64,000 bases of DNA, from positions 39,378 through 103,377 of the forward strand of contig JAJZEH010000045.1 of assembly GCA_021805725.1 (NCBI GenBank), given 5' to 3'. Source of the DNA: Pseudomonadota bacterium (GTDB lineage: Bacteria > Pseudomonadota > Gammaproteobacteria > Burkholderiales > Ferrovaceae). Position numbers and translations under genes: made by a program. The notes below the pieces were generated by a model. The model saw only the letters and a list, made by a program, of their open reading frames with translations. It was not told the origin of the DNA and searched no databases. Each line of letters opens with the position of its first letter. The stretch's first letter is position 1. Shown here piece after piece: positions 1-12,163 of the stretch.

Positions 1-275
1 AGGATCATGGACTGGATACGGTGGACGCCAACCTGCATCTTGGGTTGCCCATCGATGCCCGAACCTACGATTCTGCTGCAGCCATTCTGGCCCAACTCGG
101 TCTGACGACAATTCGGTTACTCACCAACAATCCGGAAAAAATCTCGCAGCTCAATCAGGCTCCACTCGTCGTTGTTGAACGCGTGCCGCTCCTGGTGCCA
201 CTGCATCAGGAAACGCTGCGCTATCTCAAAACCAAGCAGGAGCGTCTGGGGCACTTGCTCGACCTGACCGAATAG
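1..275 (+). CDS. ribA: GTP cyclohydrolase II, C-terminal part (partial)
   Basis: This is the end of the enzyme that opens GTP at the first step of riboflavin synthesis in the cytoplasm. The frame is open from the window edge: the residues DHGLDTVDAN are read before the first possible GTG at 21, so the gene starts outside the window. The visible part carries the family's C-terminal landmarks, including LLTNNPEKI (GTP/guanine-binding end of the fold), VVERVPL and a final YLKTKQERLGHLL. It could be free-standing RibA or the cyclohydrolase half of a RibBA fusion; the missing N-terminus decides that. About 100 bp separate it from the next gene, so it probably ends its own transcription unit. Confidence 0.9.
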   Translation, partial: DHGLDTVDANLHLGLPIDARTYDSAAAILAQLGLTTIRLLTNNPEKISQLNQAPLVVVERVPLLVPLHQETLRYLKTKQERLGHLLDLTE

Positions 276-373
276 CAGGTATGGATCGCCAACCATGTCC
301 AGACAATCTTGCTGCGCTGCAGTAGAATGCCCCCTGTGCTCATCAATATCGGAACCCTGAGAGGAAATACGCG

Positions 374-1156
374 ATGCTGAAAGGCAAGACGGCCATTGTG
401 ACAGGCTCCACCAGCGGAATTGGCCTGGGCATTGCGAGAGCGCTGGCGGCATCAGGGGTGCGGGTGATGCTCAACGGGTTGGGAGACCCTGTGGAAATTG
501 AAGCGATACGCGCTGGATTGGCCCAGACCGCTGGCGTCGAGGTAGGGTTTCAGGAAGCCAACATGCAGCGCCCCGCCGAAATTGCCGCACTGGTGGCAGA
601 AACTGCCAGGCGTTGGGGCAGTGTGGACATTTTGGTCAATAATGCGGGTATTCAGCATGTGTCCCCGCTGGAAGATTTCCCTGAAGAGCGCTGGGACGCC
701 ATCATGGCCGTGAACCTGTCTTCGGCGTTCCATTCCATACGTCACGCGTTGCCCCTGATGAGGAAAAACGACTGGGGTCGCATCATCAACGTCGCCTCAG
801 CCCACGGGTTGGTGGCCTCTGTACATAAGGCGGCATACGTGGCTGCCAAGCATGGCATCGTGGGTTTGACCAAGGTGGTGGCTCTTGAGACGGCACAGAC
901 AGGAATTACCTGCAACGCCATCTGCCCGGGATGGGTCCTGACACCGCTCGTCCAAAAGCAGATTGACGCGCTGGCAGCACAACAAGGGCTTTCCGTGCAG
1001 GCGGCCAAACAGCGGTTGTTGCTTGAAAAACAACCCTCTGGGGAATTTGCAACGCCCGAGGAAATCGGCGCCCTGGCCGTCTTTCTCTGTTCCCCGGCAG
1101 CCAACCAGATGCGCGGCTCAAGTCTCAGCATTGATGGCGGCTGGACAGCTCAATAA
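374..1156 (+). CDS. bdhA: 3-hydroxybutyrate dehydrogenase (SDR family)
   Basis: This 260-residue classical short-chain dehydrogenase interconverts D-3-hydroxybutyrate and acetoacetate with NAD in the cytoplasm. The cofactor motif TGSTSGIG lies at residues 10-17, NNAG at 89-92, the catalytic Ser at about 142 and the YxxxK pair at Tyr155/Lys159. The C-terminus closes with the SIDGGWTAQ signature typical of this enzyme. A GAGAGGA Shine-Dalgarno precedes the ATG. A CoA-transferase gene starts 26 bases downstream, so acetoacetate made here could be activated directly. Together they form a polyhydroxybutyrate or ketone-body utilisation pair. A generic SDR is the only alternative and is unlikely given the full-length match to the family. 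Confidence 0.92.
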   Translation: MLKGKTAIVTGSTSGIGLGIARALAASGVRVMLNGLGDPVEIEAIRAGLAQTAGVEVGFQEANMQRPAEIAALVAETARRWGSVDILVNNAGIQHVSPLEDFPEERWDAIMAVNLSSAFHSIRHALPLMRKNDWGRIINVASAHGLVASVHKAAYVAAKHGIVGLTKVVALETAQTGITCNAICPGWVLTPLVQKQIDALAAQQGLSVQAAKQRLLLEKQPSGEFATPEEIGALAVFLCSPAANQMRGSSLSIDGGWTAQ

Positions 1157-1182
1157 CCCCTTTAACCTGATTGGCAGATTCC

Positions 1183-2544
1183 ATGGCACTGAAAAAAGTA
1201 TTTCCTGATGCAAAATGCGCCCTTGCAGGGCTCGTTCATGATGGCATGTCCATTGCCGCAGGCGGCTTTGGCTTGAGCGGCATTCCCGAAAATCTCATTG
1301 CCGCTCTGGTGGAGAGTGGTGCGAAGGAACTGACCATCGTGGGTAACAATGCGGGGGTGGATGACTTTGGCATGGGGTTGCTCCTGGCCGGGCGCCAGGT
1401 CAAGAAGGTGATTGCTTCCTATGTGGGCGAAAACAAGGAATTCGAGCGTCAGGTCCTGGCCAGTGAACTGGAACTGGAATTGACGCCACAGGGCACCCTG
1501 GCGGAAAAATTGCGTGCAGGCGGGGCCGGCATCCCCGGGTTTTACACGCGCACTGCTGTGGGGACACCGCTGGCAGAAGGCAAGCCCACGCGGGAGTTCA
1601 ATGGCAGGGAGTATGTGCTGGAAGAGGCCATTCAGACGGATCTTGCCATCGTAAAGGCATGGAAGGGCGATACGGCGGGCAACCTCGTATTTCGCAAGAC
1701 GGCGCGCAACTTCAATCCAATGATTGCCACCTGCGGCCGTGTGACCGTGGCGGAGGTGGAAGAACTGGTGGAGGCAGGTCAGCTTGACCCCGATAACATC
1801 CATACTCCGGGCATCTATGTGGATCGCATCATCCAGGGGGCGCATTATGAAAAGCGCATCGAGTTCCGCACCCTCTCGGGTGGGCACCATGTACACCAGC
1901 ATCATCTTTCGGTGCGCGAGGTTCTGGCGCAACGCGCAGCGAAAGAACTCCGGGATGGATTTTATGTCAACCTCGGCATCGGTATCCCCACGCTGGTGGC
2001 CAACTACATTCCAGAGGGGATTGAGGTAACGCTACAATCAGAAAACGGATTGTTGGGGATCGGGCCGTTTCCCACGGAGGCCACCGTGGACCCCGACCTG
2101 ATCAACGCAGGCAAGCAAACCATTACCACGCTGCCGGGTTCCAGCATTTTCTCGAGCGCGGACTCCTTTGCCATGATTCGTGGTGGTCATGTGGATCTTT
2201 CCATCCTGGGGGGGCTTGAAGTTGCAGAAAATGGCGATCTGGCCAACTGGATGGTTCCGGGCAAGATGGTCAAGGGACCGGGGGGGGCAATGGACCTGGT
2301 TTCGGGCGTCAGGCGGGTCATCGTGCTGATGGAGCATGCTTCCAAACATGGTGCACCCAAGATTCTCAAATCCTGTTCCTTGCCCATTACTGGCAAGGGT
2401 GTGGTCAATACCATCATTACCGAGCTTTGCGTGTTTCAGGTGGAGCCCGGTGAGGGGCTTGTGTTGACCGAGATTCATCCAGGAATAACGCTGGAGGAAG
2501 TCAAGGCCAAGACAGGCTGCGATTTCAGGATCGCTCTCTCGTAA
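1183..2544 (+). CDS. 3-oxoacid CoA-transferase, fused A and B subunits
   Basis: This enzyme moves CoA from succinyl-CoA (or acetyl-CoA) to acetoacetate. The 453-residue protein joins both subunits. The A half carries GGFGLSGIPE at residues 27-36. A His-rich linker at about 227-242 follows, and the B half starts near VREVLAQRAA. The catalytic glutamate is in SENGLLGIGP, at about residue 287. I chose the ATG at 1183 because the protein then begins MALKKVFPDA like other A subunits; a TTG at 1171 in the same frame is less likely. Most bacteria encode the two halves as adjacent genes, while a single-chain form is typical of mitochondrial SCOT. It is downstream of bdhA and probably co-transcribed. 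Confidence 0.9.
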   Translation: MALKKVFPDAKCALAGLVHDGMSIAAGGFGLSGIPENLIAALVESGAKELTIVGNNAGVDDFGMGLLLAGRQVKKVIASYVGENKEFERQVLASELELELTPQGTLAEKLRAGGAGIPGFYTRTAVGTPLAEGKPTREFNGREYVLEEAIQTDLAIVKAWKGDTAGNLVFRKTARNFNPMIATCGRVTVAEVEELVEAGQLDPDNIHTPGIYVDRIIQGAHYEKRIEFRTLSGGHHVHQHHLSVREVLAQRAAKELRDGFYVNLGIGIPTLVANYIPEGIEVTLQSENGLLGIGPFPTEATVDPDLINAGKQTITTLPGSSIFSSADSFAMIRGGHVDLSILGGLEVAENGDLANWMVPGKMVKGPGGAMDLVSGVRRVIVLMEHASKHGAPKILKSCSLPITGKGVVNTIITELCVFQVEPGEGLVLTEIHPGITLEEVKAKTGCDFRIALS

Positions 2545-2568
2545 GGCAGGGGTAATAAGCGCCAACTC

Positions 2569-2597
2569 TTGAATTCCTGCGCGTTTTAACGCATCCT
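2569..2597 (+). promoter_or_regulatory. Candidate promoter for SRP RNA
   Basis: A -35-like TTGAAT at 2569-2574 is separated by 17 bases from CATCCT at 2592-2597. This would place transcription start close to 2606, the predicted first base of the 4.5S RNA. The -10 match is weak (3 of 6), so the call rests mainly on position. Confidence 0.4.
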
Positions 2598-2605
2598 CTC
2601 TCATT

Positions 2606-2701
2606 GGCGGGCCTCCCCGCATTGCAGTGTAGCCAACCTGGTCAGGTCCGGAAGGAAGCAGCCACAGCTACGTCCTGCAAGTGCCGGGGGTAAGGCTCGC
2701 C
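2606..2701 (+). ncRNA. ffs: 4.5S signal recognition particle RNA
   Basis: The RNA partner of Ffh that targets nascent membrane proteins to the translocon. The hallmark domain IV is intact: GGTCAGGTCCGGAAGGAAGC at 2640-2659, containing the GGAA tetraloop and the asymmetric loop bound by the Ffh M domain. The ends pair: GGCGGGCCT at 2606-2614 with AGGCTCGCC at 2693-2701. The length, about 96 nt, is normal for the short bacterial form. A T-rich stretch (CTATTTTTAATG) follows directly and probably ends transcription. Confidence 0.95.
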
Positions 2702-2747
2702 ACCCTATTTTTAATGATGTTCACACGACGCTAAATCAGGGAAGACG

Positions 2748-3287
2748 ATGGTGAGATCAATCTTTGTTTTTTTGATTTTTGGGATGCTTGCCATCCGCGG
2801 AGCATGGGCTGCCGATGCCGTTTCCATTGAGGCTGGGTATGGTTATCACACCGACATGGGGCGGGTTGCATGGTCCAGGGCATGGGACCAGCACTGGTTT
2901 GCCGACGCCCCCTGGGTTCTGGGAGGCTACTGGGATGTGGCTTTGGGAAGGTGGTCGCCACACAATGCTGCTGGTGGCAATCACGACGTGACGGATTTTG
3001 GCCTGACCCCGGTCTGGCGTCTTCGTCCCTCGCAATACTACGGTGCGATTACTCCTTTTTTTGAAGCAGCCGTGGGTTTCCACTACATCAGTGACCACCA
3101 GATTTATGCAGGGCGCGACATGAGTACCCATTTTCAGTTCGGCGACCATGTGGGGGCGGGGCTCACCCTGGGTGAGCACCATGATTGGGATGTGATGCTG
3201 CGCTTGCAGCACCTCTCCAATGCCGGCCTGCAAAATCCCAACCCGGGCATTAATTTTTATCAGATACGGCTCAGTCACTGGTACTAA
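2748..3287 (+). CDS. pagL: Lipid A 3-O-deacylase (PagL-type acyloxyacyl hydrolase)
   Basis: A small outer-membrane beta-barrel enzyme that removes the 3-linked acyl chain from lipid A. The 179-residue precursor has a signal peptide ending AIRGAWA (cleavage near 21). Its C-terminal half contains the family motif LQHLSNAG with the presumed catalytic His155 and Ser157. The chain ends in the aromatic RLSHWY expected for a barrel. In Pseudomonas PagL a glutamate 12 residues after the Ser completes the triad; the equivalent position here reads GIN, so Asn169 appears to replace it. The same alignment by eye supports the family strongly. It sits alone between ffs and dnaX, starting 15 bases before dnaX, with no obvious functional link to either. 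Confidence 0.85.
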   Translation: MVRSIFVFLIFGMLAIRGAWAADAVSIEAGYGYHTDMGRVAWSRAWDQHWFADAPWVLGGYWDVALGRWSPHNAAGGNHDVTDFGLTPVWRLRPSQYYGAITPFFEAAVGFHYISDHQIYAGRDMSTHFQFGDHVGAGLTLGEHHDWDVMLRLQHLSNAGLQNPNPGINFYQIRLSHWY

Positions 3288-3302
3288 CGCACCCGACAGG
3301 AT

Positions 3303-4961
3303 ATGGAAACTTCCCAGGTACTGGCGCGCAAATGGCGGCCCCGCTCCTTCTCCGATCTGGTCGGCCAGGAGCATGTCGTGCGGGCGCTGGGCAATGCGCT
3401 CCAGACCGGCAGACTCCACCATGCATACCTGTTCACCGGTACTCGTGGTGTCGGGAAGACAACGATTGCCCGCATCCTGGCAAAATGCCTCAATTGCGAG
3501 GTTGGGCTCAGCGCAACGCCTTGCGGCGTCTGCGCCACCTGTCGCGATATCGATAGCGGCCGTTTTCCTGACATGCTGGAAGTGGATGCTGCCACCAATA
3601 CCAAGGTGGAAGAGATGCGTGAGTTGCTGGATAACGCCCAATACATGCCGGTATCCGGACGTTTCAAAGTGTACATCATCGATGAAGTGCACATGTTGTC
3701 CCGCTCGGCATTCAACTCCATGCTGAAGACCCTTGAAGAGCCCCCGGAGCACGTGAAATTCATATTGGCAACGACGGACCCGCAAAAAGTCCCGGTGACC
3801 GTTCTGTCACGCTGTCTGCAGTTCAACTTGCGGCAGATGCCACCCGATCTGATTACGTCGCGCCTGAAGTACGTTCTTGAGCAGGAACATATCCCGTGCG
3901 AGCCCGAAGCTTTGCCGCTGATTGCACGCGCGGCCCAGGGCAGCATGCGCGACAGTCTGAGCCTGCTGGATCAGGCCATTGCCTACGGCGGGGGCCAGGT
4001 CAAATGTGCTGAAGTGGGCGACATGCTGGGGTCCATCGAGCAGGATTACCTGCTGGAAATCCTGCGTGCACTGAGCGCGGAGGACGGTGCCACCCTGATG
4101 CAGGTGGCCCGGAGCATGTCTGAGCGCAGCCTGTCGTTTGAACAGGCGCTTCAGGATTTGTCTGCGTTGTTGCACGATCTGGCGTTGCTAGGTGCATTGC
4201 CTGGGCAGCGCGAAGATCTCGGTATCGAAGCGGCGCTGGAGCCTTTGGCTCAGCGCTGGGATGCGCAGACCCTTCAACTGCTGTATCAAATTGCCGTGCA
4301 AAGCCGCAAGGATTTACCCCTGGCGCCAGACGATGCTGCGGGGTTCAGGATGGCATTGTTGCGCATGCTGGCTTTTCAGCCGGCCACCGCACCTGCTGGG
4401 GAGCGCAAACCGCCGCATTCCGTTTCCCAACCTTCGCGGCAGGTCAGTGCATCAGCGCAATCCGTGCCAGTGGCGGCACCACTTGGTAAAGCTGCCAGGC
4501 CTGCGCCAGCAACACCGGTACCCGCCGCTCAGATCAAAACTGTGGCCGAAAAGGGAATTCCCCCAGCGCTTGGAGACTGGCCGGGCCTGGTGCGTCGCTT
4601 GTCCGGCGGCGGCATGGCTTTCGAGTTGGCGCGTCATTCCGAATTGGTGCGTTATGCCGAAGGGACGCTGGTGCTGTTGCTTGAACCGACCCATAAACAT
4701 CTGATGCCCTACAAGGAAAAGTTGCGCACGGCGCTGGAAGCCTTGCTCGATGCAGACATCAGGGTCACGATCGAGCTGGGGGAGAGCGCTGGAGAGAGCG
4801 TGGCCGCCGTTGAAGTAAAAGCTCGTGCCGCAACGCTGCAGGAGGCTACAGATGCCATTCGCAATGATCCTTTCGTGCAAACCGTGGTGGGGACTTTGGG
4901 GGGCAAACTGGTAGAATCCACCATAAAACCCAAACACGAGCAGGATCAGGGAGAACGTTGA
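3303..4961 (+). CDS. dnaX: DNA polymerase III subunits tau/gamma
   Basis: The clamp-loader ATPase that links polymerase cores and helicase at the replication fork. The 552-residue protein has the AAA+ Walker A GTRGVGKT at 46-53, a four-Cys zinc module (Cys65, 74, 77, 80), Walker B DEVH at 127-130, and the sensor motif [11 protein letters not shown]. An Ala/Pro-rich linker around 360-420 follows, then a C-terminal region like tau domain V. Its stop overlaps the ybaB start (TGATG). I see no strong A-rich slippery site like the one that makes gamma in E. coli, so this gene may make only tau. Confidence 0.97.
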   Translation: METSQVLARKWRPRSFSDLVGQEHVVRALGNALQTGRLHHAYLFTGTRGVGKTTIARILAKCLNCEVGLSATPCGVCATCRDIDSGRFPDMLEVDAATNTKVEEMRELLDNAQYMPVSGRFKVYIIDEVHMLSRSAFNSMLKTLEEPPEHVKFILATTDPQKVPVTVLSRCLQFNLRQMPPDLITSRLKYVLEQEHIPCEPEALPLIARAAQGSMRDSLSLLDQAIAYGGGQVKCAEVGDMLGSIEQDYLLEILRALSAEDGATLMQVARSMSERSLSFEQALQDLSALLHDLALLGALPGQREDLGIEAALEPLAQRWDAQTLQLLYQIAVQSRKDLPLAPDDAAGFRMALLRMLAFQPATAPAGERKPPHSVSQPSRQVSASAQSVPVAAPLGKAARPAPATPVPAAQIKTVAEKGIPPALGDWPGLVRRLSGGGMAFELARHSELVRYAEGTLVLLLEPTHKHLMPYKEKLRTALEALLDADIRVTIELGESAGESVAAVEVKARAATLQEATDAIRNDPFVQTVVGTLGGKLVESTIKPKHEQDQGER

Positions 4962-5284
4962 TGATGAAAGGTGGTTTGTCTGGCCTGATGAAACAGGCCC
5001 AGCAGATGCAGGAAAACATGCGCCGGGCCCAGGCCGAACTGGCCCAGCGCGAGGTGGAGGGACAGGCGGGCTCCGGGATGGTCAAGGTGGTGCTCACCTG
5101 CGATCACGACGTCAAGCGGGTCAGCATCGATGCATCGGTCATGGACGACAAGGACATGCTGGAAGATCTTCTGGTTGTTGCCCTGAAAGACGCACATCGG
5201 CAAGTTGAATCGGTCACTCAAGAGCGCATGGGCGGTTTTACGGCGGGCATGGGACTGCCTCCGGGACTCAAGCTGCCTTTCTGA
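4961..5284 (+). CDS. ybaB: Nucleoid-associated protein YbaB/EbfC
   Basis: A small dimeric DNA-binding protein of the bacterial chromosome. The 107-residue chain begins [17 protein letters not shown] and contains the helical MxxAQxELA region and the [17 protein letters not shown] core typical of the family. I start it at the ATG at 4961, which overlaps the dnaX stop and is preceded by AGGGAG at a proper distance; a TTG three bases earlier is less likely. The dnaX-ybaB-recR order is widely conserved and marks a recombination and replication repair operon. Confidence 0.95.
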   Translation: MMKGGLSGLMKQAQQMQENMRRAQAELAQREVEGQAGSGMVKVVLTCDHDVKRVSIDASVMDDKDMLEDLLVVALKDAHRQVESVTQERMGGFTAGMGLPPGLKLPF

Positions 5285-5291
5285 TCTGGTT

Positions 5292-5900
5292 GTGAGTGTG
5301 ACCACGCCTACGCGACTCGAAACCCTGATTGAAGCACTGCGTTGTCTACCCGGTGTTGGCCCGAAGTCTGCGCAGCGCATGGCCTTCCACCTGATGCAGC
5401 GCGATCGTGTCGGGGCGGGCACCCTGGTTCAGGCGCTGTCCGAGGCGTTGCAGACCATACAGCATTGCGTTCAATGCAACAATTTCACAGAAGCCACCGT
5501 GTGTGAACTGTGCAATTCCGAGAGACGGGATGCGCGTTTGTTATGCGTCATCGAAACGCCTGCTGATCTGCTCATGATGGAGCAAACCCATGCCTACCGT
5601 GGAATGTACTTCGTGCTCATGGGTCGTCTGTCCCCGCTGGACGGAATCGGTCCTCAGGAAATCAGGTTGGACAGGCTACTGGATCGTGCCACCGACGGCG
5701 TGACGGAAGAAATCATTCTGGCCACCAATTTTACGGCTGAAGGTGAAGCCACGGCGCATGCCATCAGTGAATTGCTGCGCCCCAAGGGCCTTCGGGTTAC
5801 CCGCATTGCCCGCGGCGTGCCTGTGGGCGGTGAACTGGAATACGTGGATAGCGGAACGCTGGCGCAAGCGCTGCTGGAGCGACGACCCACGTCGCGTTAG
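5292..5900 (+). CDS. recR: Recombination mediator RecR
   Basis: RecR works with RecO (and RecF) to load RecA on gapped DNA. The 202-residue protein has the helix-hairpin-helix [11 protein letters not shown] at about 19-29, a four-Cys zinc finger (Cys59, 62, 71, 74) and the Toprim domain with [13 protein letters not shown]. The C-terminal [14 protein letters not shown] matches the family. Start choice matters: the frame is open back to 5205, but only the GTG at 5292 gives the normal length (E. coli RecR has 201 residues) and leaves a 7-base gap after ybaB. A second GTG at 5298 is possible. Confidence 0.95.
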   Translation: MSVTTPTRLETLIEALRCLPGVGPKSAQRMAFHLMQRDRVGAGTLVQALSEALQTIQHCVQCNNFTEATVCELCNSERRDARLLCVIETPADLLMMEQTHAYRGMYFVLMGRLSPLDGIGPQEIRLDRLLDRATDGVTEEIILATNFTAEGEATAHAISELLRPKGLRVTRIARGVPVGGELEYVDSGTLAQALLERRPTSR

Positions 5901-8725
<2,825 letters not shown>

Positions 8726-8753
8726 CCGTTCAGAAGTTGATCAAGGTCATTGA

Positions 8754-9455
8754 ATGATGAATCGCTGTGTTGCCATTTTACCGGCAGGCGGGTTTGGAAC
8801 CCGTTTTGGAACCGGACGCCCCAAGCAGTTTACCCTGCTCTGCGGGCAGATGTTGCTGGTTCATGCGATCCAGTCCCTGCTGCAGGACCCCCGTGTGAAA
8901 ACAGTATACGTGGTGCTTGCCCCCGGGCAACACAACGAGGTGGAGTGGAACCGATGGGAAGGTCGGGTTCGGCCGCTCGCCCATGCTGGGGAATCCAGGG
9001 CCGAAACCGTTCTGAATGCGCTCAACGCGTTGCATTCCGGACTTGAGCCTCTCGATTGGGTGTTGGTGCACGATTCGGCCAGGCCCTGCCTCTCGCGTGG
9101 CGCATTGACGCGCCTGCTGGATACCTTGATGGATGATCCGGTGGGGGGGCTGCTTGCGGTGCCGGTGGCGGATACCCTAAAGCGCCAGGACGGCGCCGGG
9201 CATGTTCAGGAAACCGTTAGCCGCGAAGGCCTGTGGGGTGCCCAGACGCCGCAAATGTTCCGCTATGGCCTGCTGCACCAAGCTCTGGGACGGTCCCAGT
9301 CCCACACCGACGAGGCTTCCGCCATGGAGGCCATGGGTTATGCACCATTGCTGGTGATGGGCGAGTCCACCAATGTCAAGGTAACCTATCCCGCCGATTT
9401 GTTGCTGGCGGAGTGGATTCTCACCGCGAGGGAAAAACTTCTGGAGGCGCCATGA
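8754..9455 (+). CDS. ispD: 2-C-methyl-D-erythritol 4-phosphate cytidylyltransferase
   Basis: Third step of the MEP isoprenoid pathway: couples CTP to methylerythritol phosphate. The 233-residue nucleotidyltransferase opens with [10 protein letters not shown] followed by PKQF, the family's CTP-binding P-loop-like motif. It has [12 protein letters not shown] in the middle and a C-terminal [12 protein letters not shown] block. The ATG at 8754 is followed by another at 8757 and either could be used. Its stop overlaps the ispF start (ATGA), so the two successive pathway enzymes are translationally coupled. Another MEP gene, ispG, lies at 37.8 kb. Confidence 0.95.
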   Translation: MMNRCVAILPAGGFGTRFGTGRPKQFTLLCGQMLLVHAIQSLLQDPRVKTVYVVLAPGQHNEVEWNRWEGRVRPLAHAGESRAETVLNALNALHSGLEPLDWVLVHDSARPCLSRGALTRLLDTLMDDPVGGLLAVPVADTLKRQDGAGHVQETVSREGLWGAQTPQMFRYGLLHQALGRSQSHTDEASAMEAMGYAPLLVMGESTNVKVTYPADLLLAEWILTAREKLLEAP

Positions 9456-9931
9456 GAGTTGGTCAGGGTTTTGATGTGCATGCATTGGTTCCGGGGCGTC
9501 GCCTCATCATCGGAGGCGTGGAAATTCCATACGCGCTGGGACTGGAAGGTCATTCGGATGCCGATGTTCTGCTGCATGCCATCTGTGACGCCCTGCTTGG
9601 GGCGGCAGGCCTGGGCGATATTGGTCGTCATTTTCCAGATCATGATGCGGCCTACAAGAATGCGGACAGCAGGGTATTGCTGCGTCATGTCGTCGGGCTG
9701 ATTCGTACGGCCGGATTTACGCCGGTCAACGTGGATGCCACCATCATCGCGCAGGCTCCCCGGATGGCACCCCACATCACCACGATGGTGGCCCATCTGG
9801 CCTCTGATCTGGAGGTTCCTGCAGGGGCCATCAACATCAAGGCGACCACCACTGAAGGGCTGGGATTTGCCGGTCGTGGCGAGGGAATCGCCGCCCAGGC
9901 GGTTTGCCTGCTTGCAAGGGTGGATCAGTAA
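9452..9931 (+). CDS. ispF: 2-C-methyl-D-erythritol 2,4-cyclodiphosphate synthase
   Basis: Closes the cyclic diphosphate in the MEP pathway. The protein has 159 residues, the normal length. The N-terminal VGQGFDVH and [19 protein letters not shown] blocks provide the zinc ligands (Asp8, His10, His42), and the C-terminal [20 protein letters not shown] is diagnostic. The frame is open further upstream inside ispD, but the ATG at 9452, overlapping the ispD stop, gives the right length and N-terminus. Its last 7 bases overlap the end of the convergent phosphohexomutase gene. Confidence 0.97.
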   Translation: MRVGQGFDVHALVPGRRLIIGGVEIPYALGLEGHSDADVLLHAICDALLGAAGLGDIGRHFPDHDAAYKNADSRVLLRHVVGLIRTAGFTPVNVDATIIAQAPRMAPHITTMVAHLASDLEVPAGAINIKATTTEGLGFAGRGEGIAAQAVCLLARVDQ

Positions 9932-11298
9932 GGCAGGACGGCATCCGGCTTGATTTTAAGGATCTGCTGTTTGAAATCCTTCTGGATGCGTTGCAATGCC
10001 TCCTTGCTATCCGCTTCAAAACGCAGGACGATCACCGGCGTGGTGTTGCTGGAACGTGCAAGACCAAATCCATCGGCAAATTCCACCCGAACGCCGTCGA
10101 GGGTGATGATGTTCTGGGCGCCTTCAAATCGACCCGAGCGCTGAAGCTCTGCAATCACGGCAAAATTTTCTCCTTCGCGCAGCCGTATCTGGAGTTCCGG
10201 GGTCGTGATGGCGTCGGGCAGTTCGTTCAGTGTTCCTTCCACGTCGGCAACCTGGCTCAGGATTTCGAGAAGCCGCGCGCCGGCGTAGAGTCCGTCGTCA
10301 AACCCATACCAGCGTTCCTTGAAGAAAGTGTGCCCGCTCATCTCGCCCGCAAGAAGCGCACCGGTTTCCTTCATCTTGGCTTTGATCAGAGAATGCCCAG
10401 TTTTCCAGAGGGTGGGCTTGCCGCCGTGATCACGGATCCAGCCAAACAGGTTCCGTGTACATTTCACGTCAAAAATGATTTCTGCACCGGGGTTGCGCGA
10501 CAGCACGTCGGCCGCAAACAGCATCAACTGGCGGTCAGGAAAAATGATATGACCGCTACGGGTCACCACCCCCAGGCGGTCGCCATCTCCGTCAAAAGCA
10601 AGCCCGATTTCGCCTTGCCCTGCGGCCAGCGCGGCCTGAAGGTCCTTCAGGTTTTCGGGTTGTGAGGGATCGGGGTGGTGATTGGGAAAATGCCCATCCA
10701 CCTCGCAGAATAGCCCGACGACGGCACAACCCAGGTTGCGGAACAGCGTTGGCGCAAAGCGCCCGGGAATGCCATTGCCGCAGTCCAGGACCACCTTCAT
10801 CGGGCGTGCCAGTGAAATGCCTCCGACGACGCGCTTGATATAGGCTTCGGCGATGTCGGCTGTGCTGGATTGACCTTGTCCGCTGAAGAGGTCTCCTTTC
10901 ACCAGGCGCTCATGCAGGGACAAAATGGTGTCACCCGAGAGCGTGTCGCCTCCCAGGACCATTTTCAGGCCGTTGTAGTCAGGAGGGTTATGCGATCCCG
11001 TGACCATGACTCCCGAGGAATGGGCAAGCTCGTGGGCCGCGTAATACAGCATCGGGGTCGTGACCATACCCACGTCCACCACGTCCACGCCGCTACGACG
11101 AATGCCAGCTGAGAGCGCGGCGCTCAGCGCAGGCCCAGACAGGCGTCCATCGCGGCCAATGGCTATCCGCGACAATCCCCGGACGCGCGCTTCCGATCCA
11201 ATGGCCTGCCCGATGGCTTCCACTCCTGCCGCGGTGAGGGTGTTGTCAACGATGCCGCGTATGTCGTATGCCTTAAAGATTTCTCGGGGTGGAATCAC
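9925..11298 (-). CDS. algC: Phosphomannomutase/phosphoglucomutase
   Basis: Interconverts hexose 1- and 6-phosphates (mannose or glucose) for LPS and polysaccharide precursors. The 457-residue alpha-D-phosphohexomutase has the phosphoserine loop [12 protein letters not shown] near 100, the metal loop FDGDGDRLG near 245, the sugar loop [13 protein letters not shown] near 325 and a C-terminal phosphate-binding [14 protein letters not shown]. The N-terminus [10 protein letters not shown] is that of the AlgC/ManB subfamily. Substrate preference cannot be read from sequence alone, so the gene symbol is by closest family. It is transcribed toward ispF. Confidence 0.9.
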   Translation of the reverse strand: MIPPREIFKAYDIRGIVDNTLTAAGVEAIGQAIGSEARVRGLSRIAIGRDGRLSGPALSAALSAGIRRSGVDVVDVGMVTTPMLYYAAHELAHSSGVMVTGSHNPPDYNGLKMVLGGDTLSGDTILSLHERLVKGDLFSGQGQSSTADIAEAYIKRVVGGISLARPMKVVLDCGNGIPGRFAPTLFRNLGCAVVGLFCEVDGHFPNHHPDPSQPENLKDLQAALAAGQGEIGLAFDGDGDRLGVVTRSGHIIFPDRQLMLFAADVLSRNPGAEIIFDVKCTRNLFGWIRDHGGKPTLWKTGHSLIKAKMKETGALLAGEMSGHTFFKERWYGFDDGLYAGARLLEILSQVADVEGTLNELPDAITTPELQIRLREGENFAVIAELQRSGRFEGAQNIITLDGVRVEFADGFGLARSSNTTPVIVLRFEADSKEALQRIQKDFKQQILKIKPDAVLPY

Positions 11299-11355
11299 GT
11301 TTTGTTCCTCTGTATCGTGTGAAATTGCGATGGTTCGTTGCGATCCTGCAAGGGG

Positions 11356-12096
11356 TCAAAATGCCGAAGACACGCGAAACACAAAGGTTCGGGCAGGCGC
11401 GGCCTGATTGAGTCCATAAAGAAGCGCCGAACTGTATTCGAGACTTTTTTCATGCCCGAAGTGGACTTCTCCCGAGAATCCGGGACCCAGTTGATGGGCG
11501 TTGTCGGCAGGGCGGTAGTAGGCTTCAATGCCGGGAGCGAAGGCGTCTTCCAGCTTGTAATCGGCCATGTAGGTGGCGCGGAAGTTGAATTTGCCCACCA
11601 GGTCCACCCCCACTTGTTTTTCCCAGATCAGGTTGAGCCGTTGCAAGGTGGTTTCGGTTTCCTTTTCCAGCAGCGGTCCCAGTTCCAGGGAGTTCGACAC
11701 GCCGGCCTGGTTGTTGCGAACATAGGCCACCAGGAAACCAATGTCAGCCCAATAGGCGCCGTGCGGCGCCATTTGAAAAAAGTTTTCCCATTCCCAGCCA
11801 CTGTAATTGGTTCCTGCAATGGATGGACCGTAGACGAATGGGCCATTGTAAATTTCCGTCTTCCACCAGGATGTGGGCGAGTAGGCGATGGCAGCCCCAA
11901 ACATGCCGGTCTGGTTGATGTCCGGATTGGCATCGCGTGTATTGAAGCCGCGCAGTTCCACCTCGGTCTGACCTTGGGTAACCCGCGGCGAATAAATGAT
12001 GTAGTCATCGGCAGCGTGGGCGGCGATAGCGAGCGCAAGGCTGCAAGACGCGAAGAGGGTTCCGAAAAGAAAGGAGTATGTGCTTCTGGAATTCAT
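11356..12096 (-). CDS. Predicted outer-membrane beta-barrel protein, unknown function
   Basis: I do not recognise a named family. The 246-residue precursor has a clear signal peptide (hydrophobic segment about 10-25, cleavage after AHA). The mature part is rich in alternating hydrophobic, aromatic and Gly residues (YIIYSPRV, VELRGFNTRD, SPTSWWKTEIYNG, WADIGFLVAY). It ends in VFRVSSAF; a C-terminal Phe is the usual barrel assembly signal. A Glu-rich segment (LEKETETTLQRLN) lies mid-protein. It stands alone, upstream of the phosphohexomutase on the same strand with 57 bases between. An outer-membrane sensor or channel is possible, but nothing in the neighbourhood indicates a substrate. Confidence 0.7.
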   Translation of the reverse strand: MNSRSTYSFLFGTLFASCSLALAIAAHAADDYIIYSPRVTQGQTEVELRGFNTRDANPDINQTGMFGAAIAYSPTSWWKTEIYNGPFVYGPSIAGTNYSGWEWENFFQMAPHGAYWADIGFLVAYVRNNQAGVSNSLELGPLLEKETETTLQRLNLIWEKQVGVDLVGKFNFRATYMADYKLEDAFAPGIEAYYRPADNAHQLGPGFSGEVHFGHEKSLEYSSALLYGLNQAAPARTFVFRVSSAF

Positions 12097-12163
12097 GGGC
12101 CCCCCGCTTTTTACTTTGCAGTGTGATTATTTTGGTCTGGAAATTATCGCATAACTCCCAAAA

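Noticed and set aside
1171..1182. TTG start for the CoA-transferase
   Set aside because: The ATG at 1183 gives the family N-terminus; TTG adds four residues without support.
4550..4556. A AAG GGA heptamer in dnaX as a possible -1 frameshift site for gamma
   Set aside because: It fits the X-XXY-YYZ pattern, but it is a weak slip sequence, I see no clear stem-loop behind it, and the -1 frame runs on for about 40 codons before a stop. Not enough to call.
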